Origin: an uncultured Pelagibacteraceae bacterium
Lineage (GTDB): Bacteria > Pseudomonadota > Alphaproteobacteria > Pelagibacterales > Pelagibacteraceae
Direction: 5' to 3'
DNA: 64,000 bases
Assembly: GCA_902613065.1 (NCBI GenBank)
Contig: CACMFU010000004.1
Coordinates: 1-64,000 of the forward strand
Both the position numbers and the translations under genes were made by a program. Below, piece by piece: positions 8,803 to 17,928 of the stretch (position 1 is its first letter; each line of letters begins with the position of its first letter). The notes beneath the pieces were generated by a model. It had not been told where the DNA came from, did not search any database, and saw only the letters and a list, made by a program, of their open reading frames with translations.

Positions 8803-9309
8803 ATGAATGATGTACATAACGAAAAAGGGACAAACAAAAGTTTGTCCCTTTTTTTTAAAAGTTCATTCATTGTTTCAGCTGTAATAATATTAATTTCTTC
8901 AATTCTATTATACTTTACGTTTACTTTTGACATAGTGCCTCCTATATTAAATAGAGGTATACAGCCAGCAACGTTTCCAAAGGCCCTATTAATTTTAATT
9001 ATTGCGCTAACTTTATTAACTTATTTTATTTCTCTTAAAAATCCCTGGAAAAATGAAAAAAAATTACCTAATTCATTTTACATCACTTTGCTTTCATTTG
9101 TTGTTTTTATAACTGTTTCAAAATTTTTAGATTTCTTTCTAGGCATAGCATTACTTTCAATCATAGTTTCTTACTTTTGGGGAGAAAGAAGAGTTGCCTA
9201 TTTAATAATCGTATCAATTATATTTCCTTTAATTGTTTTTGTATTTTTTGAAACAATTTTAGGATTACGATTTCCACCTGGAATTATTACAAACCTTTAT
9301 TACGGATAA
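8803..9309 (+). CDS. tctB: TctB-family small permease subunit
   Basis: Small membrane subunit of the tripartite tricarboxylate transporter, 168 residues with four hydrophobic helices and the typical I-Q-P-A-T-F-P-K-A-L-L motif after helix 1. Only the ATG at 8803 gives an ordinary in-frame start; a TTG at 8842 would remove 13 residues. Codons 7-18 coincide with a perfect 14-bp hairpin followed by eight T, so most transcripts from tctC may end inside this gene's first codons. No clear Shine-Dalgarno sequence precedes the ATG. tctA starts 1 base after the stop. Confidence 0.8.
   Translation: MNDVHNEKGTNKSLSLFFKSSFIVSAVIILISSILLYFTFTFDIVPPILNRGIQPATFPKALLILIIALTLLTYFISLKNPWKNEKKLPNSFYITLLSFVVFITVSKFLDFFLGIALLSIIVSYFWGERRVAYLIIVSIIFPLIVFVFFETILGLRFPPGIITNLYYG
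8822..8856 (+). terminator. Intrinsic terminator/attenuator inside the start of tctB
   Basis: AAAAAGGGACAAAC at 8822-8835 pairs perfectly with 8840-8853 across an AAAA loop, and eight T residues occupy 8849-8856. It starts 37 bases after the tctC stop and lies within tctB codons 7-18. It probably gives high tctC and low tctBA expression. Confidence 0.85.
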
Positions 9310-9310
9310 A

Positions 9311-10789
9311 ATGGAAAATTTAGGTTTAATCTTTGCTCCTTTATTTAGTTATAAATTGTTAATTGTTTTATTTTTTGGAACAATTTTTGGATTAATTCTT
9401 GGAGTTCTTCCTGGACTAGGGCCAACAACAGGCGGTGCTTTAATATTACCTTTTACGATGACGCTAGATCCACTATCTGCAATTGTTTTACTAACTGCAA
9501 TTTATTGTGCAGGAACTTATGGAGGTGCAATTACTGCAATTTTAATAAATACCCCTGGAACCCCTGCAGCAGCAGCCACATGTTTAGATGGTTACCCTTT
9601 AGCACAAAAAGGAGAAGCTGGAAGAGCTTTAGGTATGGCTACTGTTTCAAGCGTAATTGGTGGAATTGCTAGTGTTATAGTTCTTATATTTTTTGCTCCT
9701 TTACTTGCAAATTTAGCTTACGAATTCGGTCAACCTGAATATTTTGCGCTAGCAATTTTTGGATTAACTATGCTTGCATCAATTGGTGAAGGCAGTCCTA
9801 TTAAAAATTTAATTGCTGGTGCTTTTGGAATTCTAATTTCAACTGTTGGTAAAGATTTTATGACATCTATAGATAGGTTTACATTTGGAATTAATGAATT
9901 GACTGAAGGTATTGGTTTTATTCCAGTAGTAGTAGGTTTGTTTGCTATTAGTGAAATGTTAACTCAATCTACTTTAATAAATCAAATATTTAATAGAGTA
10001 GCTTTAAAGGCAGTTAAACTTCCATCAATCGATGATTATAAAAAAACTTGGAAAACAATTATAAGATCTAGTGGGATAGGATCATTTATTGGTGTTTTGC
10101 CAGCAGAGGGAGGAACTGTTGCATCTTTAATAGGATATGCTGAAGCAAAAAGATGGTCAAAAAAACCTGAGGATTTTGGAAAAGGATCAATTGAAGGAAT
10201 AGCTGGAGCTGAAGCAGCAAATAATGCTGCTACTGGAGGAGCCATGGTTCCAACGCTAGCTTTAGGTATTCCTGGTAGTGCGACTACAGCAGTAATACTT
10301 ACAGGATTAATCATACATGGTGTAAGACCGGGTCCAGATTTATTTAGAGAGCAACCTGAGTTTCTTTATGGAATATTTGGATCAATGCTAATTGCAAATA
10401 TTTTATTCTTCGTATTAGGATTTTTTGGAGCTAAAATATTTGCAAGAATAACTTTAGTTCCGAATAAATTATTATGGCCGATGATTTTTGCGGTTTCTGT
10501 TTGCGGAACATATTCTTTAAATCAGTCAATTATTGATGTTTGGTTGATGCTATTATTTGGAGTTATTGGTTTCTTTATGAGAAGATATGGATTTTCAGTT
10601 GTACCTGTAATTATAGGTTTAATTTTGGGTGAATTGGTAGAAGGAACTTTAAGACAATCGCTTGTTATTTTCGATGGAAACTGGTTAATGTTTCTTCAAA
10701 GACCTATTGCATTAACATTTTTTGTTTTATCTTTAATTGCTCTAAGTTTTCCATTAATAAAGAGAAAGAAAAAAAATGATAAAGTTTGA
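9311..10789 (+). CDS. tctA: TctA-family large permease subunit
   Basis: Large channel subunit of the tripartite tricarboxylate transporter in the inner membrane, 492 residues and about twelve helices. The signature loop G-V-L-P-G-L-G-P-T-T-G-G lies near residues 32-43, and its inverted-repeat counterpart G-V-L-P-A-E-G-G-T-V-A-S near 258. I-L-I-N-T-P-G-T-P-A-A-A-A-T and A-L-G-I-P-G-S-A-T-T-A are also family hallmarks. Length is normal (about 500). The start lies 1 base after the tctB stop, and the end overlaps the SDR gene by 14 bases, so translational coupling is likely. Confidence 0.9.
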   Translation: MENLGLIFAPLFSYKLLIVLFFGTIFGLILGVLPGLGPTTGGALILPFTMTLDPLSAIVLLTAIYCAGTYGGAITAILINTPGTPAAAATCLDGYPLAQKGEAGRALGMATVSSVIGGIASVIVLIFFAPLLANLAYEFGQPEYFALAIFGLTMLASIGEGSPIKNLIAGAFGILISTVGKDFMTSIDRFTFGINELTEGIGFIPVVVGLFAISEMLTQSTLINQIFNRVALKAVKLPSIDDYKKTWKTIIRSSGIGSFIGVLPAEGGTVASLIGYAEAKRWSKKPEDFGKGSIEGIAGAEAANNAATGGAMVPTLALGIPGSATTAVILTGLIIHGVRPGPDLFREQPEFLYGIFGSMLIANILFFVLGFFGAKIFARITLVPNKLLWPMIFAVSVCGTYSLNQSIIDVWLMLLFGVIGFFMRRYGFSVVPVIIGLILGELVEGTLRQSLVIFDGNWLMFLQRPIALTFFVLSLIALSFPLIKRKKKNDKV

Positions 10790-11525
10790 TTTAAGTAATA
10801 GGGTTGCGGTTATAACAGGTGGTGCTCAGGGTTTTGGATTTGCAATAGCGGAAAGATTCATTCAATCAGGTGCAAAAGTTGTTATATGGGATATTGATGA
10901 ACAAGAAGCAAAGAAAGCCGTTGAAAAAATAAATTCAGAAAACATAAGTTATAAAATTGTAAATGTATGTAACTTTGAAGAGATTTCTAAAAGCTTAAAA
11001 GATATTGAGACTGAACATAATAAAATAGATATTTTTGTAAACAATGCTGGGATAACAGGCATGAATAAAACAGTTGCAGAATATCCTATTGAAGAGTGGG
11101 AAAAAGTTATTCAATTAAATTTAAATGCAGTATTTTACTGTTGCAAAGCAGTTGTTCCTTATTTGGAAAAAAATAATTATGGAAGAATAGTTAATATTGC
11201 ATCAATTGCTGGAAAAGAAGGCAATCCTAACGCTGGAGCTTATAGCACATCAAAAGCAGGGGTTATTGGTTTAACAAAATCTCTAGGAAAAGAGTTAGCA
11301 TTAAAAAATATAGCAGTAAATTGTGTAACACCGGCAGCTGCAAAAACAAGAATATTTGATCAAATGACTGAAGAACATATAAATTACATGCTTTCAAAGA
11401 TTCCAAGAAATAAGTTTGCAAAAGTTAATGAATTGGCTTCTTTAGTAACTTATTTAGCTAGTGAAGAAAACTCTTTTGCGACTGCTGCAGTGTTTGATCT
11501 AAGTGGGGGAAGAGCTACTTATTAA
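10776..11525 (+). CDS. Short-chain dehydrogenase/reductase
   Basis: NAD(P)-dependent oxidoreductase of the classical SDR family, 249 residues. Cofactor loop T-G-G-A-Q-G-F-G at 14-21, N-N-A-G at 89-92, and catalytic S143, Y156 and K160 (Y-S-T-S-K). Next to a rhamnonate-dehydratase-like enzyme and a diketo-acid hydrolase, the best guess is a 2-keto-3-deoxy-L-rhamnonate or -fuconate 4-dehydrogenase. That role is inferred from the neighbours, since SDR sequences alone do not show substrate. A FabG-like or sugar 1-dehydrogenase role remains possible. Confidence 0.8.
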   Translation: MIKFDLSNRVAVITGGAQGFGFAIAERFIQSGAKVVIWDIDEQEAKKAVEKINSENISYKIVNVCNFEEISKSLKDIETEHNKIDIFVNNAGITGMNKTVAEYPIEEWEKVIQLNLNAVFYCCKAVVPYLEKNNYGRIVNIASIAGKEGNPNAGAYSTSKAGVIGLTKSLGKELALKNIAVNCVTPAAAKTRIFDQMTEEHINYMLSKIPRNKFAKVNELASLVTYLASEENSFATAAVFDLSGGRATY

Positions 11526-11549
11526 TGTATTTAATTTAATATTTTTTTT

Positions 11550-12578
11550 ATGAAATACTCTGCATCTAAAAATAGATACTCAAATATGTTATATAGGACT
11601 TGCGGTGACAGCGGTGTAAAATTACCTTTAATCAGCTTGGGTCTTTGGCATAATTTTGGTGCCAAAATCCCACTTTCAAATATTAAAAAAATCCTATTTT
11701 ACGCTTTTGATAGAGGTGTTACTCATTTTGATTTGGCGAATAATTATGGTCCTCCATATGGTAGCACAGAAAGTAATTTTGGAAAAATAATAAGTAAAGA
11801 CTTAAAAAAATATAGAGACGAACTCATCATATCATCTAAAGCTGGTTATGATATGTGGGAAGGACCTTATGGAGAATGGGGATCAAAAAAACATATTATC
11901 GCGAGTTGTGATCAAAGTTTAAAAAGAATGAAAGTTGATTATTTTGACATATTTTATTCACATAGATTTGACCCAAATACACCTTTAGAAGAGACAGCAG
12001 ATGCTTTAGAAACTATTTATAAATCTGGTAAAGCTTTATATATTGGCATTTCATCTTATTCCTCCAAAAAGACAAATCAAATCTACAAAATTTTAAAATC
12101 AAGAAATATTAAATTGTTTATTCATCAACCATCATATTCGTTAATAAATAGATGGATTGAAAAAGATTTGACTAAGACAATAAGAAAACTAAAAATTGGA
12201 TGTATTGCTTTTTCTCCGCTAGCTCAAGGAATGCTATCAGATAAATATTTAAAAAAGATACCTAAAGTTTCAAGAGCAAGCGATACAACATCATACTTAG
12301 ATAAATCTTTAATAACAAAAAAAAATTTAAAGATTGTTTCGGATTTAAATAAGATTGCAATTAAAAGAGGGCAATCTTTATCTCAAATGGCAATCTCTTG
12401 GGTTCTATCAAATAATTATGTAACATCCGCTCTAATAGGAGTTAGAAATATTAATCAATTAAAAGAAAATTTAGAAAGTCTAAACAAACTTAATTTTACA
12501 ACTTCTGAAATGAAAATAATTAATAAAACCGCAAAAGATGGTAATATTAACATCTGGAAGCAATCAAGTTCATATTAA
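11550..12578 (+). CDS. gpr: Aldo-keto reductase, YghZ/Gpr type
   Basis: NADPH-dependent aldo-keto reductase of the AKR14 type; E. coli YghZ (Gpr) reduces L-glyceraldehyde 3-phosphate and methylglyoxal. It is 342 residues, near YghZ's 346. Near-identical blocks include S-L-G-L-W-H-N-F-G, T-H-F-D-L-A-N-N-Y-G-P-P and D-I-F-Y-S-H-R. Catalytic residues are D61, Y66, K97 and the His of Y-S-H-R near 141. In this operon it may reduce aldehydes made by sugar breakdown, for example lactaldehyde. The next gene starts 1 base after this stop. Confidence 0.87.
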   Translation: MKYSASKNRYSNMLYRTCGDSGVKLPLISLGLWHNFGAKIPLSNIKKILFYAFDRGVTHFDLANNYGPPYGSTESNFGKIISKDLKKYRDELIISSKAGYDMWEGPYGEWGSKKHIIASCDQSLKRMKVDYFDIFYSHRFDPNTPLEETADALETIYKSGKALYIGISSYSSKKTNQIYKILKSRNIKLFIHQPSYSLINRWIEKDLTKTIRKLKIGCIAFSPLAQGMLSDKYLKKIPKVSRASDTTSYLDKSLITKKNLKIVSDLNKIAIKRGQSLSQMAISWVLSNNYVTSALIGVRNINQLKENLESLNKLNFTTSEMKIINKTAKDGNINIWKQSSSY

Positions 12579-12579
12579 A

Positions 12580-13485
12580 ATGCATATTGGTATTGATTTA
12601 GGTGGAACCAAAACAGAGTCAATCATTATTGATGAAAATGGAAAAGAGCTCGAGAGAATTAGGAGAACAACACCAAAAAATTATAATGGAACTTTAGATA
12701 CAGTATGTGAACTTGTAAATTATTTAGAAGATAAATACAAAAAAAGTTGTAGTGTTGGTGTAGGCTCGCCTGGAGCTTTATCAAAAGAAACAAATTGTAT
12801 AAAGGGTGGTAATTCAACCTGGTTAAATGATAGGCCTTTAAAAAAGGATATTGAGCTTAGGCTAAATAGAAAAATATTTCTTGAAAATGATGCTAATTGC
12901 TTTGCTTTATCTGAATCAATTGATGGAGCTGGTCTTAACTATGAAATAGTATTTGGAGTTATAATTGGAACAGGTGTTGGCGGAGGATTAATTATTAATA
13001 ATAAAATTGTTAATGGATTTAATAACATAACTGGGGAATGGGGACATAATCAAATGCCAATAGGAACAAATGATAAGTGGAAAAGGCACGATTGTTATTG
13101 TGGTAAAAAAGGATGCATTGAAACATTCTTATCTGGTCCTGGGTTTTCAAAACATTTTTATGACATTCATAAAATAGATTTAGATGCTAAAATAATTCAA
13201 GAAAATGCAAACAAAGGAGATGAAAAATCTTTAGAATTTGTATTTCAATACTTAGATTACTTAGCACGAGGCTTATCCACTGTAATTAATATTGTTGATC
13301 CTGGTGCAATTGTTATGGGTGGAGGTGTTTCCAATATGAAGCAGATTTATGGAAATATAAATTCAAAATTAAAAAAATATGTATTTAGTGACACTGTAAA
13401 TACTAAAGTTTTAAAAAATATTCATGGAGATTCTAGTGGCGTAAGAGGAGCTGCAGATTTAGGAAGATCTAACGATACAATATAA
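12580..13485 (+). CDS. mak: ROK-family sugar kinase, Mak (fructokinase) type
   Basis: ATP-dependent hexokinase of the ROK family, 301 residues. It closely resembles E. coli Mak (manno/fructokinase): start M-x-I-G-I-D-L-G-G-T-K-T-E, N-S-T-W-L-N near 78, E-N-D-A-N-C with N103 and catalytic D104, G-E-W-G-H-N with zinc ligand H156, C172/C174/C179 in C-Y-C-G-K-K-G-C, and H-G-D-S-S-G-V-R-G-A-A at the end. A longer in-frame reading from 12538 overlaps the aldo-keto reductase and lacks homology; the ATG at 12580 is right. It could feed sugar imported by the fructose-type ABC system at the window start. Confidence 0.87.
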   Translation: MHIGIDLGGTKTESIIIDENGKELERIRRTTPKNYNGTLDTVCELVNYLEDKYKKSCSVGVGSPGALSKETNCIKGGNSTWLNDRPLKKDIELRLNRKIFLENDANCFALSESIDGAGLNYEIVFGVIIGTGVGGGLIINNKIVNGFNNITGEWGHNQMPIGTNDKWKRHDCYCGKKGCIETFLSGPGFSKHFYDIHKIDLDAKIIQENANKGDEKSLEFVFQYLDYLARGLSTVINIVDPGAIVMGGGVSNMKQIYGNINSKLKKYVFSDTVNTKVLKNIHGDSSGVRGAADLGRSNDTI

Positions 13486-13494
13486 ATTTAAATA

Positions 13495-14355
13495 ATGAAA
13501 AAATATAAAATCGGTTTTATTGGAATAGGTTTAATGGGATTTCCAATGGCTAAAAATCTTCTAAAATCAAAATATGAAGTTAAAGTTTTTAATAGAACTA
13601 AAAATAAAGCCATTAGACTAAAAAAATTTGGTGCGAAAGTATGTAACTCTCTAAAGGAAGTTGTTACGGACCAGGATCTAATAATTACCATGTTGTCTGA
13701 TGATAAGGCTATAAAAAAAATATATTTTAATTCAGAATTTTTAAAAAATTTAAAAAAAGGATCTACAGTCATTGATATGAGTTCTGCAAATCCTAGAACA
13801 GCAATTAATTTATCAAAATTATTAAAAAAATATAAAATTAATTTTTTAGACGCACCAGTTTCTGGAGGCACCAATGGTGCAGAGAATGCAGAGCTCGCCA
13901 TAATGGTTGGTGGAGATAAGAAAGTTTTTTCTAAAAATTTAAATGTACTTAAGAAATTAGGCAATCCAGTTTTAGTTGGAAAAAATTCCGCAGGTCAAAT
14001 AGCAAAATTAGCTAATCAAATTATAGTTGGAATTACAATAGGATCTGTTGCAGAAGCAATTAAACTATCACAAAAAAATAACGTAAATCCAATTAATATT
14101 CTCAAAGCATTGAAAGGAGGATGGGCTGACAGTAAAGTATTGCAAACTCACGGACTAAGAATGATCAAAAATGATTTTAAACCAAGAGGAAAAAATTTTT
14201 CGCAATTAAAAGATATGAATAACATCCTTGATTGTGCAAAAAATAAAAAGTTAGAATTACCTTTATCTAAAATAGTAAAAAAAATGTATAATAAACTTGT
14301 TAAAAAGGGTTTAGGTAATTATGATCATAGTTCGTTATACAAAAGCTATAAATAA
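13495..14355 (+). CDS. NAD-binding beta-hydroxyacid dehydrogenase (GarR/HIBADH family)
   Basis: Oxidoreductase of the 3-hydroxyisobutyrate / tartronate-semialdehyde reductase family, 286 residues. Rossmann loop G-F-I-G-I-G-L-M-G at 7-15, substrate loop D-A-P-V-S-G-G-T-N-G-A at 119-129, and catalytic K171 in G-Q-I-A-K-L-A-N-Q. It is shorter and clearly different from the second family member at 28156-29070. Operon context suggests a sugar-acid substrate such as tartronate semialdehyde or threonate; the sequence does not decide. It lies 9 bases after mak and 14 before the hydrolase. Confidence 0.8.
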   Translation: MKKYKIGFIGIGLMGFPMAKNLLKSKYEVKVFNRTKNKAIRLKKFGAKVCNSLKEVVTDQDLIITMLSDDKAIKKIYFNSEFLKNLKKGSTVIDMSSANPRTAINLSKLLKKYKINFLDAPVSGGTNGAENAELAIMVGGDKKVFSKNLNVLKKLGNPVLVGKNSAGQIAKLANQIIVGITIGSVAEAIKLSQKNNVNPINILKALKGGWADSKVLQTHGLRMIKNDFKPRGKNFSQLKDMNNILDCAKNKKLELPLSKIVKKMYNKLVKKGLGNYDHSSLYKSYK

Positions 14356-14369
14356 TTATTGGAGATGAA

Positions 14370-15212
14370 ATGAAATTACTAAGAGTAGGAGAAAAAAATA
14401 AAGAAAAGCCAGCTATATTAGATAAAGATGGAAAGTTGAGAGATATATCCAAACATATAATTGATTTAGATCCAACTCATTTAAATTTTGAAACATTTGA
14501 AAAAATTAAACAAATTGATTTATCATCACAGCCCGAGATTTCAAATAATACAAGAATTGGTTCATGCATAACTAAACCAGGAAAATTTATTGCAATTGGA
14601 TTAAATTTTTCTGACCATGCAGCGGAAACTGGAGCAAAACCACCAACAGAACCAATTGTATTTATGAAAGCCACTAGTTCAATCAATGGACCAAATGATG
14701 ATATTGAAATTACAAGCTATTCAAACAAACTAGATTGGGAAGTTGAGCTAGGTTTAGTTATTGGAAAAAATGCTAAAAATATTCCAGAGAAAAATTCACA
14801 AGATTATATCTTAGGTTATTGTTTAGTGAATGATGTAAGTGAGAGGGAGTGGCAAATAGAAAAAATGGGACAGTGGGTAAAAGGAAAGTCGCACGATACA
14901 TTTGGTCCTGTTGGTCCATATCTTGTGACCAAAGATGAGATTAATGATGTAAACAACCTAAATATGGAATTAGATTTAAATGGTGAACGAATGCAAACGG
15001 GTAATACAAAAACAATGATTTTTAATGTAGATCATATTGTTTCATATGTTAGCAGATATATGTCTCTTCAACCTGGAGATATCATTACCACAGGAACACC
15101 CCCAGGAGTTGGAATGGGAATGAAGCCACAAAAATTTTTAAAAGCAGGTGATGAAATGAGGCTTTCAATAGAACTTCTTGGTGAACAAAAATCAAAAGTA
15201 GTAGCAATTTAA
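14370..15212 (+). CDS. Fumarylacetoacetase-family hydrolase, probable 2,4-diketo-3-deoxy-L-fuconate/rhamnonate hydrolase
   Basis: Metal-dependent C-C hydrolase of the FAH family, 280 residues. Metal ligands E124 and E126 (D-W-E-V-E-L-G) and D155 (V-N-D-V-S-E-R), H83 in the lid, and T-G-T-P-P-G-V-G near the end are all present. The N-terminal M-K-L-L-R-V-G and the K-F-I-A-I-G-L-N-F segment match the subgroup that splits 2,4-diketo-3-deoxy sugar acids to pyruvate and lactate. The rhamnonate-dehydratase-like and SDR genes nearby supply the other two steps. Ureidoglycolate lyase and acylpyruvate hydrolase are historical labels for the same fold. Ribosome-binding site GGAGATG. Confidence 0.8.
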   Translation: MKLLRVGEKNKEKPAILDKDGKLRDISKHIIDLDPTHLNFETFEKIKQIDLSSQPEISNNTRIGSCITKPGKFIAIGLNFSDHAAETGAKPPTEPIVFMKATSSINGPNDDIEITSYSNKLDWEVELGLVIGKNAKNIPEKNSQDYILGYCLVNDVSEREWQIEKMGQWVKGKSHDTFGPVGPYLVTKDEINDVNNLNMELDLNGERMQTGNTKTMIFNVDHIVSYVSRYMSLQPGDIITTGTPPGVGMGMKPQKFLKAGDEMRLSIELLGEQKSKVVAI

Positions 15213-15246
15213 TCCAAATATAATCTCTTTTTTGATATAATAAATT

Positions 15247-17928
15247 GTGATCAAAAGAGACCTATACTACGAAAGAATTCCTACAAAATCATTAAGAGAG
15301 GATGTTAGGTTTTTAGGAAATTCATTAGGAAATGTAATTAAAGAACAAGAAGGTAAAAGCTTTTATAATCTTGTTGAGAAAATTAGAAAGTTATCAAAAG
15401 CAAATAAAATCCAAAAAAAATCATATAAAAAAATTTCTAGTGAAATAAAAAGTATTAATCCTAAAAATACTTACAAGCTTGCAAGAGCATTTAATCATTT
15501 TATGAATTTTATAAATCTAGCTGAGTCTATTGATGCATCTAGACAACTAAACCAATATGAAAATAAAAGAGACGGCAAAAATCAAAAAAATATTTTTATA
15601 GAAGAAATTTTTGAGAAATTATTTAAAAATAAAAAAATTAATAATAATAAAATATATAGTTTTGCAAAAAATTTAAATATTGGAATAGTTTTGACAGCCC
15701 ATCCAACAGAGGTCAAAAGAAGAACTTTAATTCAAAAATACCATAAAATTACAGAAATACTTGAGGATAGAGAGTTATTTAAAGATCACTCTTCAAAAAT
15801 AAAATCTTTAAATAAAAAAATTCATGATGAATTTACCATTATCTGGAATACAGATGACTTAAAAAGATCAAAACCGTCTCCAGCCGATGAAGCGCGATGG
15901 GGTCTTGCAATAATAGAGGATAGTCTTTGGGAAACTATTCCAAAAGTCTACAGAAGACTCAATGATATATTTTTGAAAAATATGGGTAAAGGTTTGCCAA
16001 AAAATTTTAATCCTATTGAGTTTGGATCATGGATGGGAGGTGATAGAGACGGAAATCCAAATGTAACTTCAAAAGTAACAAAAGAAGTTTTGTTATTATC
16101 AAGATGGGAAGCGGCAAAATTGTATGAAAAAGAACTTACCAAATTAATTAGATCATATTCAATGAAAAAGTGTTCAAAAAAAATTCAAAAACTTACAGGA
16201 AAATCATTTGAACCTTACAGAGTTTTCTTAAGACCTTTAAGAGATAAAATGCGATTTACTCATCGAGCAATTGAACAGTTTATAGTGAACAAAAAACCTT
16301 TGGACTACAAAAAATTGCTAAACTCAAAAGAGGAAATTTTAAAACCTCTTAGAATTATCCGTGAGTCCTTAGAAGAAAATCAAAGTGAAAATATATCAAG
16401 TGGTGAATTATTAGATTTAATGAGAAGAGCAAAATGTTTTGGAATTAATCTGGCAAAACTAGATATTAGACAAGAGTCATCTAGACACTCACAGTTAATT
16501 AATGAACTTATTAAGAAAAAAAATAAACTTAATTATTTAAAATGGAGTGAGGAGGAAAAAATTAAATTTTTATCATCTAAGATGAAAAAAAAATCAAATT
16601 TCATAAAAAATTTTAATTTTAAAAATAAAGAAAATAAAGAAGTTTGGTCAACATTTAAAATTTTATCTGAAGAGCCGCCTGAATGTTTAGGGGCTTATGT
16701 TATTTCAATGACATCATCTGCATCTGACATTCTCTCCGTTTTATATTTGCAAAAAGAAGCAAATATTAAAAACAAATTAAGAGTTGTCCCTTTATTTGAA
16801 ACATTAGATGACTTAATTAACGCAAAATCAATAATGGCCAGCTTGTTTTCATTAAAGTGGTACAGAGATTTAATAAAAAATAAACAAGAAGTCATGATTG
16901 GATATTCAGACTCAAGCAAAGATGCTGGAAAAATTTGCGCAAGTTGGCATCAATATAAGGCTCAAGAAGAAATTATTAAAATTGCTAAAAAATATAAAAT
17001 AGATGTTACCTTCTTTCATGGAAGAGGTGGTTCAGCAGGTAGAGGTGGAGGCCCAATTCAAGCTACTTTAAAATCTCAGCCGCCAAATACAGTTAATGGA
17101 AAAATTAGAATAACCGATCAAGGAGAAGTAATTCAACAGAAATATGGATATCAACCTTTAGCAATTTACAATTTATGTAGCTATATAGGAGCGGTAATGG
17201 AGGCAACATTAAACCCACCGCCAGTCCCTAAAAAAGAATGGAGAAATCTAATTGAAAAAATGTCTGATATTTCAAAAAGTTCATATAGAAAAAATATTAA
17301 TCAAAGTTCGGATTTTATTAAATATTTCAAAACCGTTACGCCACATGTGTCTTTAGGAAAACTTTCAATTGGATCAAGACCGTCTAAAAGAAAGAATATT
17401 GATAATATCAAAGGTTTAAGAGCAATACCCTGGGTATTTGCATGGACACAAATAAGACTAATGCTCCCAGCATGGCTTGGAAGTGCAGAAGCTTTAAGAT
17501 ATTCATCGATAGAAAAATTTGAGAAAACTTTAATAGATATGGAAAAAAATTGGCCTTTCTTCAATTCAATGATGGATATCTTGGATATGGTAATTTCAAA
17601 AGTGGACCCAGATATTTCAAAAATATATGAGGAGTATTTAGCAGACAAAGATTTAAAAAGAGTTGGAAAAAAACTTAGGTTCCAATTCGAAGTTATTAAG
17701 AAATTAAATAAAAAGATTACGCCAAAAGAAATTATAAATGAAAGAAAAAAATTTAGATCAGGAGTTATTGTAAGGAATATTTACACAGAAGTTTTAAATA
17801 TAATTCAAGCAGTAGTTATGAATAAAATTAAAAACAAAAAATTAAATTCAGATAAAAAAAATGATCTTAATGATGCATTATTAACATCTATTGCAGGTAT
17901 TTCAGCTGCAATGAAAAATACTGGTTAA
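15247..17928 (+). CDS. ppc: Phosphoenolpyruvate carboxylase
   Basis: Cytosolic enzyme making oxaloacetate from PEP and bicarbonate to refill the citric acid cycle, 893 residues, full length. Active-site blocks: V-L-T-A-H-P-T-E with H152, G-S-W-M-G-G-D-R-D-G-N-P near 260, G-Y-S-D-S-S-K-D-A-G near 555, and the glycine-rich F-H-G-R-G-G-S-A-G-R-G-G near 590. The C-terminus is M-K-N-T-G, equivalent to the conserved Q-N-T-G. The start is GTG; a TATAAT at 15236-15241 lies so close that transcription may begin at or next to the start codon. ccdA begins on the base after the stop. Confidence 0.95.
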   Translation: MIKRDLYYERIPTKSLREDVRFLGNSLGNVIKEQEGKSFYNLVEKIRKLSKANKIQKKSYKKISSEIKSINPKNTYKLARAFNHFMNFINLAESIDASRQLNQYENKRDGKNQKNIFIEEIFEKLFKNKKINNNKIYSFAKNLNIGIVLTAHPTEVKRRTLIQKYHKITEILEDRELFKDHSSKIKSLNKKIHDEFTIIWNTDDLKRSKPSPADEARWGLAIIEDSLWETIPKVYRRLNDIFLKNMGKGLPKNFNPIEFGSWMGGDRDGNPNVTSKVTKEVLLLSRWEAAKLYEKELTKLIRSYSMKKCSKKIQKLTGKSFEPYRVFLRPLRDKMRFTHRAIEQFIVNKKPLDYKKLLNSKEEILKPLRIIRESLEENQSENISSGELLDLMRRAKCFGINLAKLDIRQESSRHSQLINELIKKKNKLNYLKWSEEEKIKFLSSKMKKKSNFIKNFNFKNKENKEVWSTFKILSEEPPECLGAYVISMTSSASDILSVLYLQKEANIKNKLRVVPLFETLDDLINAKSIMASLFSLKWYRDLIKNKQEVMIGYSDSSKDAGKICASWHQYKAQEEIIKIAKKYKIDVTFFHGRGGSAGRGGGPIQATLKSQPPNTVNGKIRITDQGEVIQQKYGYQPLAIYNLCSYIGAVMEATLNPPPVPKKEWRNLIEKMSDISKSSYRKNINQSSDFIKYFKTVTPHVSLGKLSIGSRPSKRKNIDNIKGLRAIPWVFAWTQIRLMLPAWLGSAEALRYSSIEKFEKTLIDMEKNWPFFNSMMDILDMVISKVDPDISKIYEEYLADKDLKRVGKKLRFQFEVIKKLNKKITPKEIINERKKFRSGVIVRNIYTEVLNIIQAVVMNKIKNKKLNSDKKNDLNDALLTSIAGISAAMKNTG

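Noticed and set aside
13488-13964. 158-residue minus-strand open frame
   Set aside because: It is antisense to a well-supported beta-hydroxyacid dehydrogenase with intact motifs, shows low-complexity hydrophobic and proline content and has no ribosome-binding site.
17301-17648. 115-residue minus-strand open frame inside ppc
   Set aside because: It is antisense to conserved PEP carboxylase sequence and reflects codon bias.
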